39,565 nt of DNA from G020354785 sp964534745 (lineage in GTDB: Bacteria > Bacteroidota > Bacteroidia > Bacteroidales > UBA10428): the NCBI GenBank assembly GCA_964534745.1, contig CAZHQW010000030.1, positions 1 through 39,565 of the forward strand, read 5' to 3'. Within the stretch, counting starts at the first letter, position 1, and every line of letters starts with the position of its first letter. Below the pieces are notes generated by a model that was not told the DNA's origin, did not search any database, and was given only the letters and a program-made list of their open reading frames with translations. A program made the position numbers and the translations under genes. Below are positions 32,794 through 39,565 of the stretch, piece by piece.

Positions 32794-32844
32794 GGGGACT
32801 GTCCCCGAACGGGCGCTTCCGCAAAACATGAGCGCTGTCCCTAT
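32794..32844. repeat. REP-like repeat, copy 3 (complex)
   Basis: A 13-base perfect palindrome GGGGACTGTCCCC (32794-32806) is followed by GGGCGC (32811-32816) and, 15 bases later, GCGCTGTCCCTAT (32832-32844), which is the right-arm sequence found at 35277-35289. It fills the 50-base space between the convergent transaldolase and esterase genes and could act as a bidirectional terminator. Confidence 0.65.
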
Positions 32845-33977
32845 TTAATGATTTTCTTTGTGATATTTGTTTTGTCCCATAAAATCCTTACCAGATATGT
32901 TCCGTGGCTGAGATCTGACTTATCTGAAATACTAATGTAATGGTCTCCCTTTCCTGATATCTCTTCGCTTTTTATGAGCCTGCCGTAAATATCGAAAATC
33001 ATCACTTTCAGATTATCGTTAATATTTGATGTTATTGTAATAATATTATCAATGCCAAAAGGGGCGGGGTATTTTATAACAATATCATTTCGATAATCTT
33101 TATTGTCGAACCGGTCATTTATTGCTGTCGGGATATCAGGAGGAATAGCATTACCTGTTGAAAAGAACTCCCACAGCAGATCCGTCGCTGAGATGGGACT
33201 TTCGACCCAGGCATGGCCACCTTTTGGGAAGGTATACACAATTATGTTTGCTTCAGCGCCTGCCCATCTTTTACCGACAACTCCTGCCTGGTCAAATATT
33301 GTATCAGGTGTAGTATTACACTCATTTAGTCCGGCCCACAAATCAATGACTGACTCGACCGAAGGCCACTCATAGCCGCTTCCGCTTCCCCCTTCATAAG
33401 GTACGGAGTAGTCATCCAGTGCATGGAAGTGAATGATTGAAACCGGATTATCAGGATTGCATTCATCCAGCATCATTTGTCCGGACATACATGCAATGCC
33501 TGAAATTTTATCCGACAGCTCGGCTGCCAGCCGGTATGCCAGAATTGATCCATTGGAGAAGCCGGCAGCATATATTCTTGATGTGTCTATATTATATTTT
33601 TCTGATAAAGTATCAATAAGCAGAGAAATAAAGCTGACATCATTTACACTGTCAGTCATGGCATCACCGCAGCAGTTGCCTGCGTTCCACATCCGCGGAT
33701 TCCCGGTCCCGTTTGGATAAGCCACAATAAATCCCTCGGAATCTGATTTAATACTCAGAGCTGTCATACTCTCAAAACCTGCGGCATCTCCGTATGCATT
33801 ATGCAAGGCTATGATTAGCGGAACAGAATCATTACCGTCGTAGCTGGCAGGTACGTGTAACAAATACTCTCTTTTTATGCTATCAACGAGCAGTGAATCC
33901 TGTGCAATAAGGCTAAAAGGCGACAATACTAGAAAAACGCCTAATGTTGTGATAAATGTTTTCATAATTCCTTTCAT
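32841..33977 (-). CDS. Secreted esterase (PHB depolymerase/feruloyl esterase-like) with T9SS sorting domain
   Basis: 378 residues. A signal peptide ends near residue 25 (LIAQ); a second ATG at 33965 (residue 5) is an equally good start. The alpha/beta-hydrolase domain (about 27-280) has the oxyanion region LIIALHNAYGDA, GFIVAYPNG, GNCCGDAM, and nucleophile S141 in AAGFSNGSILAYRLA. The acid is D189 in HALDDYSVPYEGG and the histidine is H255 in PKGGHAWVES. This is the LpqC/esterase-PHB family, which includes feruloyl and acetylxylan-type esterases and polyhydroxybutyrate depolymerases. The C-terminal T9SS domain (about 305-378; KVMIFDIYGRLIKS, HGTYLVRIL) sends it to the surface. A role on plant cell-wall ester groups would fit the glucanase setting but is inference. 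Confidence 0.85.
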   Translation of the reverse strand: MKGIMKTFITTLGVFLVLSPFSLIAQDSLLVDSIKREYLLHVPASYDGNDSVPLIIALHNAYGDAAGFESMTALSIKSDSEGFIVAYPNGTGNPRMWNAGNCCGDAMTDSVNDVSFISLLIDTLSEKYNIDTSRIYAAGFSNGSILAYRLAAELSDKISGIACMSGQMMLDECNPDNPVSIIHFHALDDYSVPYEGGSGSGYEWPSVESVIDLWAGLNECNTTPDTIFDQAGVVGKRWAGAEANIIVYTFPKGGHAWVESPISATDLLWEFFSTGNAIPPDIPTAINDRFDNKDYRNDIVIKYPAPFGIDNIITITSNINDNLKVMIFDIYGRLIKSEEISGKGDHYISISDKSDLSHGTYLVRILWDKTNITKKIIK

Positions 33978-34068
33978 TTTATTATTAATCGGTTAATAAA
34001 ATTTTTTTGGCAATCATAGGGAATCATTTTTTTTATTGCGACTTACTTCAGGAAGTGCTACCTTTTTT

Positions 34069-35184
34069 TTAATTTGAGAACTTGCTTCTGTATTCTGTGG
34101 GTGTTATACTGTTGAATTTCAGGAAGGCTTTGTTAAAGGAAGATTTTGTGTTATACCCGACTTCATAAAGTATTTCAAGAATGGTCAATTTCTCATTTGA
34201 GCTTTCTTTTAGTATTTTGCATGCTTCCTTAATGCGATAACTGTTAATGAAGTCAAAGAAGTTTTGGCGCAGGCGTTCATTTATGATTTGTGAAAGGTAT
34301 TTTGATGAAACCGATAGCTTCCCGGATAAATCATTTATGGTAAGGGATGGTATCTTGTATGGCTTTTCATCGGACATTAAATTCAGCAAGTCATTCAGAT
34401 ATTTTTCTTTATCTGACTCTGAAAGGGTTGACTGTTTATACTTCTGATGTTCATCAAACTGAACTATTACCTCAGGTTGTTTCAATGCCCTGAATACAAT
34501 AATGTTGGCCAGTATAAAGACCGTTGGATAAACCATATCTATAAGAATTAACGGGGCTTTGCCAAAGAGGTTAATAGTAAAATAGGAAACATCGCAGATC
34601 CATATAAAAACAAATCCGGAAAGGATAAAGCTCACCCAGGAAAAATTTATTCTTTCCGTAGATGAAAAAAAGGCTTTGATTTTTTTTCTGTAATTATTCA
34701 ATTCAATAAAGGCAGCGATTATATAACAGATGATAAGTGTATGAAAGATAATATACCATGCCTGATGCTCCAGGGAATTCAGTACCCCGCTGTCTAACAG
34801 TTCCCTTTTGATATCGTTATTATACCTGTGAAACTTAAAGAACATATAAGCGAAATGTGTTAGCAGAGGCAATAAATGGATTATATGTTTGTATTTAAAC
34901 CTGAACCGGGAATTGGTCATTGAATATACATAGAAGTAAAGGGAAGGGCCCCAAAGAAACAAGATCGTTTCCCCGATATAGAATAGCCAGGGAATATTTT
35001 CATGCGTGTAAGAATAGAATCTCCAACAAAAAGTGTTGCAGATACATGAAGCCTGCGTAATAAAAAAGACAGCCAGTATTTTATGGTTGGTTTGATTACC
35101 CTTTTTAAGGGTAAGTAAAAAAACCGAGAAAAAACAAAGCTGGAATATTGTTATAATATTTATTATATCTAAAAATCCTAACAC
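34069..35184 (-). CDS. AraC-family transcriptional regulator with N-terminal membrane domain
   Basis: 371 residues from the GTG at 35184. The open frame extends upstream to 35292, but that part consists of the inverted repeat and reads as low-complexity basic sequence. A good -7 element TATATTTG (35203-35210) also places transcription start inside it, so the later start is taken. Residues about 5-230 hold some seven hydrophobic helices (IINIITIFQLCFFSVFLLTL first). The C-terminal 110 residues are an AraC domain with two helix-turn-helix units (LTINDLSGKLSVSSKYLSQIINE and ILEILYEVGYNTKSSFNKAFLKF) and the closing TPTEYRSKF. Membrane-bound AraC regulators of this build are frequent in Bacteroidota; their signals are mostly unknown. 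It is divergent from tdh-kbl, a possible target. Confidence 0.88.
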   Translation of the reverse strand: MLGFLDIINIITIFQLCFFSVFLLTLKKGNQTNHKILAVFFITQASCICNTFCWRFYSYTHENIPWLFYIGETILFLWGPSLYFYVYSMTNSRFRFKYKHIIHLLPLLTHFAYMFFKFHRYNNDIKRELLDSGVLNSLEHQAWYIIFHTLIICYIIAAFIELNNYRKKIKAFFSSTERINFSWVSFILSGFVFIWICDVSYFTINLFGKAPLILIDMVYPTVFILANIIVFRALKQPEVIVQFDEHQKYKQSTLSESDKEKYLNDLLNLMSDEKPYKIPSLTINDLSGKLSVSSKYLSQIINERLRQNFFDFINSYRIKEACKILKESSNEKLTILEILYEVGYNTKSSFNKAFLKFNSITPTEYRSKFSN

Positions 35185-35202
35185 AGGTCTGCTTATTTTT
35201 AA

Positions 35203-35210
35203 CAAATATA
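35203..35210 (-). promoter_or_regulatory. -7 promoter element of the AraC-type gene
   Basis: On the minus strand this reads TATATTTG, an exact match to TAnnTTTG. It is 19 bases before the GTG start chosen for the regulator. The -33 position falls within the repeat's left arm and has no clear TTTG. Confidence 0.5.
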
Positions 35211-35217
35211 ATTTAAA

Positions 35218-35289
35218 ATAGGGACAGCGCCCATATTTATGAGAGCGGCAGCATCTTTTAATAGATAAAAAAAAGGGCGCTGTCCCTAT
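35218..35289. repeat. REP-like repeat, copy 4, with perfect 15-bp inverted arms
   Basis: ATAGGGACAGCGCCC (35218-35232) is exactly inverted as GGGCGCTGTCCCTAT (35275-35289), separated by 42 bases (CATATTTATGAGAGCGGC... with an A-rich end). It is the best copy of a repeat also seen at 26343, 31336, 32832 and 37624. It sits between the divergent AraC regulator and tdh. The arms and spacer could fold into a long hairpin. The layout resembles REP doublets mobilised by RAYT transposases, but no transposase is in the window. Confidence 0.85.
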
Positions 35290-35346
35290 CATTTTATTTT
35301 ATAAATTTGAATAAAAGTCTGTTCACATAGCAAAAAAGACGAGTAA

Positions 35347-36372
35347 ATGAAAGCACTGGTAAAAAAGTATAAAAAGGAAGGATTGTGGCTGGAAGATGTC
35401 CCTGTTCCGGAACCGGCCAGCAATGATGTAAGAATAAAAATACATAAGACGGCTATCTGCGGTACCGATGTCCATATTTATAAATGGGATTCCTGGGCAC
35501 AGAAAACAATTCCCGCACCGATGATAATAGGCCATGAGTTTGTAGGAGAAGTGGAGAGCTTTGGCAGCAATGTTAAGGGTTTTAAGCCGGGCGACCTTGT
35601 GAGCGCAGAAGGGCATATCGTTTGCGGCCATTGCCGCAACTGCCTTGCCGGACGGCTCCATTTGTGCAGAGATACCATGAGTGTGGGCGTCACCAGGAAC
35701 GGGGCATTCGCTGAATACGTCTGTATACCTGCAAGCAACGTCTGGCACTGTGATCCTAAAATTCCCGAAGATGTGCTTGCAATATTTGATCCTATTGGCA
35801 ACGCTACACATACAGCATTGTCATTTGACCTGATTGGGGAGGATGTCCTGATTACAGGTGCGGGCCCGATCGGTATTATTGCTGCGGCAATCGCCCGGCA
35901 TGCAGGAGCAAGGCATGTTGTTATAACAGATATCAATCCTTACAGGCTGGAGCTGGCAAAGAAAATGGGTGTTACAAGGGCAGTTGATGTGAGAAAGGAG
36001 AACTTGAAGGATATCCAGAAAGAACTGGGCATGACCGAGGGATTTGATGTCGGACTGGAAATGTCGGGTAACGGACAGGCATTTGAAAGCATGCTGGAGA
36101 ATATGGTCCATGGTGGTAATATTGCCCTGCTGGGCATACTTCAGCCGGAGACAAAAATTAACTGGGACCTTATAGTTTTCAACGGATTAACTATAAAAGG
36201 GATATACGGGCGCAAAATGTTTGAGACATGGTATAAAATGACCGTCATGGTACAGGGCGGTCTTGATTTGATGCCGGTAATAACGCACCGGTTCAATTAT
36301 ACACGGTTTGAGGAGGGTTTTAAACTTATGAGTTCCGGACAGTCAGGGAAGATAATACTGAACTGGATATAA
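35347..36372 (+). CDS. tdh: L-threonine 3-dehydrogenase
   Basis: NAD-dependent, zinc-containing, cytoplasmic enzyme oxidising L-threonine to 2-amino-3-ketobutyrate; 341 residues as in E. coli (341). The catalytic zinc ligands are C38 (AICGTDVHIYKW), H63 and E64 (GHEFVGEVE). The structural zinc cysteines are C93, C96, C99 and C107 (VCGHCRNCLAGRLHLC), the same positions as in E. coli. The NAD Rossmann motif is ITGAGPIGIIAAAI. GIYGRKMFETWYKM is the TDH-specific stretch distinguishing it from other medium-chain dehydrogenases. kbl follows after 76 bases, forming the standard threonine to glycine plus acetyl-CoA pathway. The start at 35347 is preceded by AT-rich leader; the repeat element ends 57 bases upstream. 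Confidence 0.97.
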   Translation: MKALVKKYKKEGLWLEDVPVPEPASNDVRIKIHKTAICGTDVHIYKWDSWAQKTIPAPMIIGHEFVGEVESFGSNVKGFKPGDLVSAEGHIVCGHCRNCLAGRLHLCRDTMSVGVTRNGAFAEYVCIPASNVWHCDPKIPEDVLAIFDPIGNATHTALSFDLIGEDVLITGAGPIGIIAAAIARHAGARHVVITDINPYRLELAKKMGVTRAVDVRKENLKDIQKELGMTEGFDVGLEMSGNGQAFESMLENMVHGGNIALLGILQPETKINWDLIVFNGLTIKGIYGRKMFETWYKMTVMVQGGLDLMPVITHRFNYTRFEEGFKLMSSGQSGKIILNWI

Positions 36373-36448
36373 TCCGTAGAAGCCTTAAAAACAAAAGGGT
36401 GGAATTAAGAAAGTACGGAATTAAAAATAAATCAATAAAGGGAATACA

Positions 36449-37627
36449 ATGTTCAGCAAAATGAAATCATTTCTTCAGCAGGAGTTAGATACAATAAAAG
36501 AAAACGGACTGTTCAAGGAAGAAAGAATAATCGTCAGTCCCCAGGATGCCAGTATAGAGGTTCTTGGAGGCAAAAAAGTACTGAATCTCTGTGCAAATAA
36601 TTACCTGGGACTTGCATCCCATCCCGAGGTCATTAAGGCAGCGCGTTCGAGTTACGACGACTGGGGTTACGGATTATCATCGGTCAGATTTATTTGCGGC
36701 ACCCAGCAGATTCATAAAATTCTTGAGAATAAGATTACTGAATTTTTAAAGACAGAAGATACTATTTTATATACCTCTTGTTTTGACGCTAATGGCGGAC
36801 TGTTTGAAACACTGCTTATGGAAGAGGATGCAGTTATCAGCGATGAGCTTAACCATGCCAGCATAATTGACGGCATACGCCTGTGCAAGGCACAGCGACT
36901 GCGCTATAAGAATAATGATATGACCGACCTGGAAGATAAGTTAAAGCAGGCGGCCAATGCCCGCTTCAGATTGATTGCAACTGACGGTGTTTTTTCCATG
37001 GATGGATATATAGCCAATTTAAAGGGAATATGCGATCTTGCCGAAAAGTATGATGCACTGGTGATGGTTGACGATTCTCATGCAGTCGGATTTATGGGGG
37101 AAAACGGGCGGGGGACGCATGAATACAATGATGTTATCGGGAGAGTCGATATTATTACCGGAACATTGGGTAAGGCGCTGGGCGGTGCAAGCGGCGGTTA
37201 TACAAGCGGGCGGAAAGAGATAATAGATATACTGAGACAACGGTCGCGGCCCTACCTCTTCTCCAATACAGTTGCACCAAGCATTATCAAAGCTTCCATC
37301 AAGGTTATCGAGCTGCTGAGTGAATCTGATGATTTAAGGGTAAAGCTTAAAGAAAATACGGGTTTCTTCAGGGAGGAGATGACAAAATTGGGGTTCAATA
37401 TTTTGCCCGGGATTCACCCTATAGTGCCTGTAATGCTTGGTGATGCGAAGCTTGCCCAGGAAATGGCGGCAAGGCTGCTCGAGAAAGGTGTATATGTTAT
37501 TGGCTTTTCCTATCCGGTAGTCCCGCAGGGGAAGGCGCGGATTCGCACACAGATATCGGCGGCACATTCGCGTGCGGATCTTGAATTTGCTATAAAAATG
37601 TTTGCCGAGGTAAAAGAGGAAATATAG
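36449..37627 (+). CDS. kbl: Glycine C-acetyltransferase (2-amino-3-ketobutyrate CoA ligase)
   Basis: PLP-dependent alpha-oxoamine synthase, 392 residues, cleaving 2-amino-3-ketobutyrate with CoA to glycine and acetyl-CoA. Visible signatures are NLCANNYLGLASHPE, YGLSSVRFICGTQ, SDELNHASIIDG and VDDSHAVGF (208-215, PLP contact). The Schiff-base lysine is K242 in TGTLGKALGGASGGY. RPYLFSNTVAPS completes the match and separates it from KAS and serine palmitoyltransferase relatives. It is encoded right after tdh, with which it acts in one pathway. Its stop codon lies inside a degenerate copy of the REP-like motif, and the DUF362 gene converges 16 bases further. Confidence 0.96.
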   Translation: MFSKMKSFLQQELDTIKENGLFKEERIIVSPQDASIEVLGGKKVLNLCANNYLGLASHPEVIKAARSSYDDWGYGLSSVRFICGTQQIHKILENKITEFLKTEDTILYTSCFDANGGLFETLLMEEDAVISDELNHASIIDGIRLCKAQRLRYKNNDMTDLEDKLKQAANARFRLIATDGVFSMDGYIANLKGICDLAEKYDALVMVDDSHAVGFMGENGRGTHEYNDVIGRVDIITGTLGKALGGASGGYTSGRKEIIDILRQRSRPYLFSNTVAPSIIKASIKVIELLSESDDLRVKLKENTGFFREEMTKLGFNILPGIHPIVPVMLGDAKLAQEMAARLLEKGVYVIGFSYPVVPQGKARIRTQISAAHSRADLEFAIKMFAEVKEEI

Positions 37628-37638
37628 GTACAGCACCC
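37624..37638 (+). repeat. REP-like repeat, degenerate copy 5
   Basis: ATAGGTACAGCACCC matches the left arm ATAGGGACAGCGCCC at 13 of 15 positions and overlaps the kbl stop codon (TAG at 37625-37627). The AT-rich CAATTTTTA that follows also resembles the flank of copy 2. Confidence 0.5.
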
Positions 37639-37643
37639 AATTT

Positions 37644-39239
37644 TTAATCACAAAGAACATAAAGCAACTCAATCCCATCACCTGAATTCAGGTTCCTGCT
37701 ATACTTTTTTTCCACAGCATTGTTCCAGTGTTCAAGCACGCCGAGACTCCCTTTAATGACAGTTCCGTCACGTTCAGGATCATAAGCTGTCCCGGACGGA
37801 GGATTGCCTGCCATTGCTGCTTCGTTTAAATACATATCACAATATTGCAAATCCGGTGCATCGGGCCATTCATTCAGGATAAAATCCATACAGACAGCAT
37901 CAATGGCAACCATATCCTGGGAGACAAAGATGCTTGATGGCCAATTGTCATTAAAAGGTTCCATCTGCCATTTGAACGAAGGTACATTATCGACAAACTT
38001 GTTGGAGTATATGCCATCAACCAGAAACAGCAATGTTTTTTCACCCAGATCTTTGTGCCCCATATAATCAACAAAAGTCATGTAACGCGGACTCCCATCC
38101 CGATTTTGATCAAAGTTGTTATGCGCATTTTTTCTCCAGTCGGAATAAATACTGGTAACTCCGTATAAATTCTTTGCGCATAATGTTACTCCTTGTCCGA
38201 CATGGCCTTTTAATACCGCCATATTAATCAGGTAATCAGCATCAACGGCACAAGTTGCCAATCCGCGGGCCAGGCTTCCGTTATCTACGGAATAAGGTAT
38301 AGCATCTGTAATATAAGCGGATTTAATACGGCCACTGCCGCCTGAGTTATCAACAAATGCAACATCAGGAAAAGCAGGATGGCATTTTTCATAAATATTA
38401 TCCGTAACAAATCTGCTGGCATCAAAGACAGTTATTTTATCTTCCGGAACACCGGCATCATTTATCAGGCTTCTCAGCATAGATAATACCAACTGGGGTG
38501 TAGTATTAATTTCGTTTGTGTTCTCATGACCGTACGTGTTATTCTGGTTAATCTTAATAGCAATGCTTTCATCTTTTTGATATCCGGCTTCCAGGCCACG
38601 CTTCGTTTTATTAAAATGCATAAACAAGGATTGCCAGGCATCACCGGGATTATTGTCTCCTGTAAGCAACAATAATGATTCTTTGAGGAGAACATCCGTT
38701 TCTTCCTGGTTGGTATATTTATCCTCCCACCAGAATCCTGTTTTCCCATCCCAGGTTGCTATTTTGGGATTGTGGGCCCACGCAACCCGTCCGGGATGAA
38801 TGCCCCGGGCTATTCCAATTGGCTTATTTGTTTCGTACCATACCCTGACATTTGCTTTTAGAAATAATGAATTGGAAGTAAGAACTATAACCGCAGATGC
38901 AATTCCAATTAGAATAAAAGCTGTAAATGCAAGATACCGGGCATTGATAAATTTCTGCCTTGCTTTTTTAAAAGCAAACCATGAGGCAGTAACCGATAAC
39001 AGCCATATGAAAAAGCTCGACATTATCGGCATGGCCACTTGCATACAGGGGTAGGCAGCACGGCTGGGCTTCGGTATAACACGTATTATGAACCAGATGG
39101 TCGAGAGCACCGAAACAACTATAAATATTAGTTTGGTAGGCACCCTTAACTTGTTTAAAAAGAAACATGTATTTTTAATCCATTTCGGAAGCCCTTGAAA
39201 ACGTTTATTGTTTGTTATTTTACTGCTGGCAGTTTTCAT
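37644..39239 (-). CDS. Membrane-anchored DUF362 protein
   Basis: 531 residues from the ATG at 39239. The frame stays open for 40 more codons upstream, but that part is non-conserved. Three hydrophobic helices lie in the first 145 residues (LIFIVVSVLSTIWFIIRVI, VAMPIMSSFFIWLLSVTASW, YLAFTAFILIGIASAVIVLT). The large soluble part then follows with the DUF362 pattern: GIHPGRVAWAHNP, SIAIKINQN, LVLSMLRSLINDAGV (the 'LI..G..pe.I.v.d' segment), ADYLINMAVLKGHVGQGVTLCAKNLYG, LFLVDGIYSN and VSQDMVAIDAVCMDFI. No 4Fe-4S ferredoxin domain is attached, unlike many DUF362 proteins. Function is unknown; the family is often linked to iron-sulfur or redox roles without proof. It is convergent with kbl. Confidence 0.82.
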   Translation of the reverse strand: MKTASSKITNNKRFQGLPKWIKNTCFFLNKLRVPTKLIFIVVSVLSTIWFIIRVIPKPSRAAYPCMQVAMPIMSSFFIWLLSVTASWFAFKKARQKFINARYLAFTAFILIGIASAVIVLTSNSLFLKANVRVWYETNKPIGIARGIHPGRVAWAHNPKIATWDGKTGFWWEDKYTNQEETDVLLKESLLLLTGDNNPGDAWQSLFMHFNKTKRGLEAGYQKDESIAIKINQNNTYGHENTNEINTTPQLVLSMLRSLINDAGVPEDKITVFDASRFVTDNIYEKCHPAFPDVAFVDNSGGSGRIKSAYITDAIPYSVDNGSLARGLATCAVDADYLINMAVLKGHVGQGVTLCAKNLYGVTSIYSDWRKNAHNNFDQNRDGSPRYMTFVDYMGHKDLGEKTLLFLVDGIYSNKFVDNVPSFKWQMEPFNDNWPSSIFVSQDMVAIDAVCMDFILNEWPDAPDLQYCDMYLNEAAMAGNPPSGTAYDPERDGTVIKGSLGVLEHWNNAVEKKYSRNLNSGDGIELLYVLCD

Positions 39240-39475
39240 ATATATGTTATTTGTTATAAATATAATAATTTTATACAGTATTTCATTATAAAAGATTAAG
39301 GCTTCATTATGTAAAGTCCGGATTTTTTCATGGTCCCTCTTATCATCATGTGATCCCACGGATTATATAAACAATGCCTATGTATTAGCGGAAAAAGAAA
39401 AAGAATTATTTTGTATATTTATGGAGGGGAATGGCCTTCCATTGGTTCGCGTGTATTTAATTAATTCTTCGTGCC

Positions 39476-39565
39476 ATGAAACACAGTTGCCTTCTGATTC
39501 TTTTGTTTATATTATCCCGATTGATTCCTTTACATGCTCAGACGTATAAAGACCCCGATGCTCCT
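39476..39565 (+). CDS. Probable GH3 beta-glucosidase, first 30 codons only
   Basis: The frame opens at ATG 39476 and runs off the window. Residues 1-22 are a signal peptide (LLILLFILSRLIPLHAQ). The next residues TYKDPDAP are the usual mature start of Bacteroidota GH3 enzymes (YKDPxAPVexRVxDLLxxMTLEEK). The identification rests on those eight residues, so it is tentative. If correct, GH3 genes lie at both ends of the window in the same orientation. The 236-base spacer before it is AT-rich and holds no further gene that I can support. Confidence 0.6.
   Translation, partial: MKHSCLLILLFILSRLIPLHAQTYKDPDAP

Noticed and set aside
35478..35936. Open frames of about 150 codons antisense to tdh (also 35323-35811)
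   Set aside because: tdh is complete with all zinc ligands on the plus strand; the antisense frames show no recognisable protein.
39240..39359. N-terminal 40-codon extension of the DUF362 protein
   Set aside because: The extension is charged, non-conserved and precedes a good ATG at 39239 placed normally before the first membrane helix.
1..39565. CRISPR arrays, tRNA/rRNA genes, integrases, IS elements
   Set aside because: I read the spacers on both strands and found no regularly spaced repeat array, cloverleaf or transposase; the repeated motif in the right third is too irregular in spacing for CRISPR.

Overview
The window is a metagenome-style scaffold (two runs of exactly 100 N, at 7289-7388 and 20674-20773) from a member of the Bacteroidota. 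Four secreted proteins end in type IX secretion (T9SS, type A) sorting domains. There is a SusC/SusD pair, a second TonB-dependent receptor with an N-terminal carboxypeptidase-like domain, AT-rich spacers without strong Shine-Dalgarno sequences, and promoter -7 elements of the TAnnTTTG type. A Bacteroidales/Marinilabiliales-like anaerobe or facultative anaerobe would fit, but the exact order is inference. No rRNA, tRNA, CRISPR array, integrase or IS transposase was found, and no gene-free stretch exceeds 300 bases.

Layout: (1) 1-3.4 kb: tail of a GH3 beta-glucosidase, a secreted GH144-type beta-1,2-glucanase and a small secreted carbohydrate-binding-like protein, closed by a clear terminator. 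(2) 3.6-8.0 kb: housekeeping genes glnS and a histidine phosphatase on +, and recA, a bcp-type peroxiredoxin and mnmD on -, with an assembly gap joining the last two into one false ORF. (3) 8.1-12.8 kb: tight four-gene unit of TonB receptor, exported TPR protein, LytS-type histidine kinase and LytTR response regulator. (4) 12.8-20.7 kb: divergent carotenoid cluster. The crtI-crtB-ispH operon is on -, and crtD-like, cruF, acyltransferase, glycosyltransferase and a second TPR protein are on +. Together they predict a hydroxylated, desaturated, glycosylated and probably acylated carotenoid. (5) 20.8-26.3 kb: GH114-like protein (5' end lost in the gap), STAS-like protein, secreted GH12 endoglucanase, cellobiose phosphorylase and a SiaC-family protein. 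(6) 26.6-34.0 kb: SusC/SusD, a transaldolase-family protein and a T9SS esterase. (7) 34.1-39.6 kb: membrane-anchored AraC regulator, tdh-kbl threonine catabolism, a membrane DUF362 protein, and the first 30 codons of a probable second GH3 enzyme.

Functionally, the window combines beta-glucan degradation (GH3, GH144, GH12, GH94, SusC/D) with a self-contained carotenoid tailoring operon. The least explained parts are a family of two related exported TPR proteins, one in the receptor/two-component unit and one closing the carotenoid operon, and a short REP-like repeat (core GGGACAGCGCCC) found in at least five spacers or gene ends between 26.3 and 37.7 kb.
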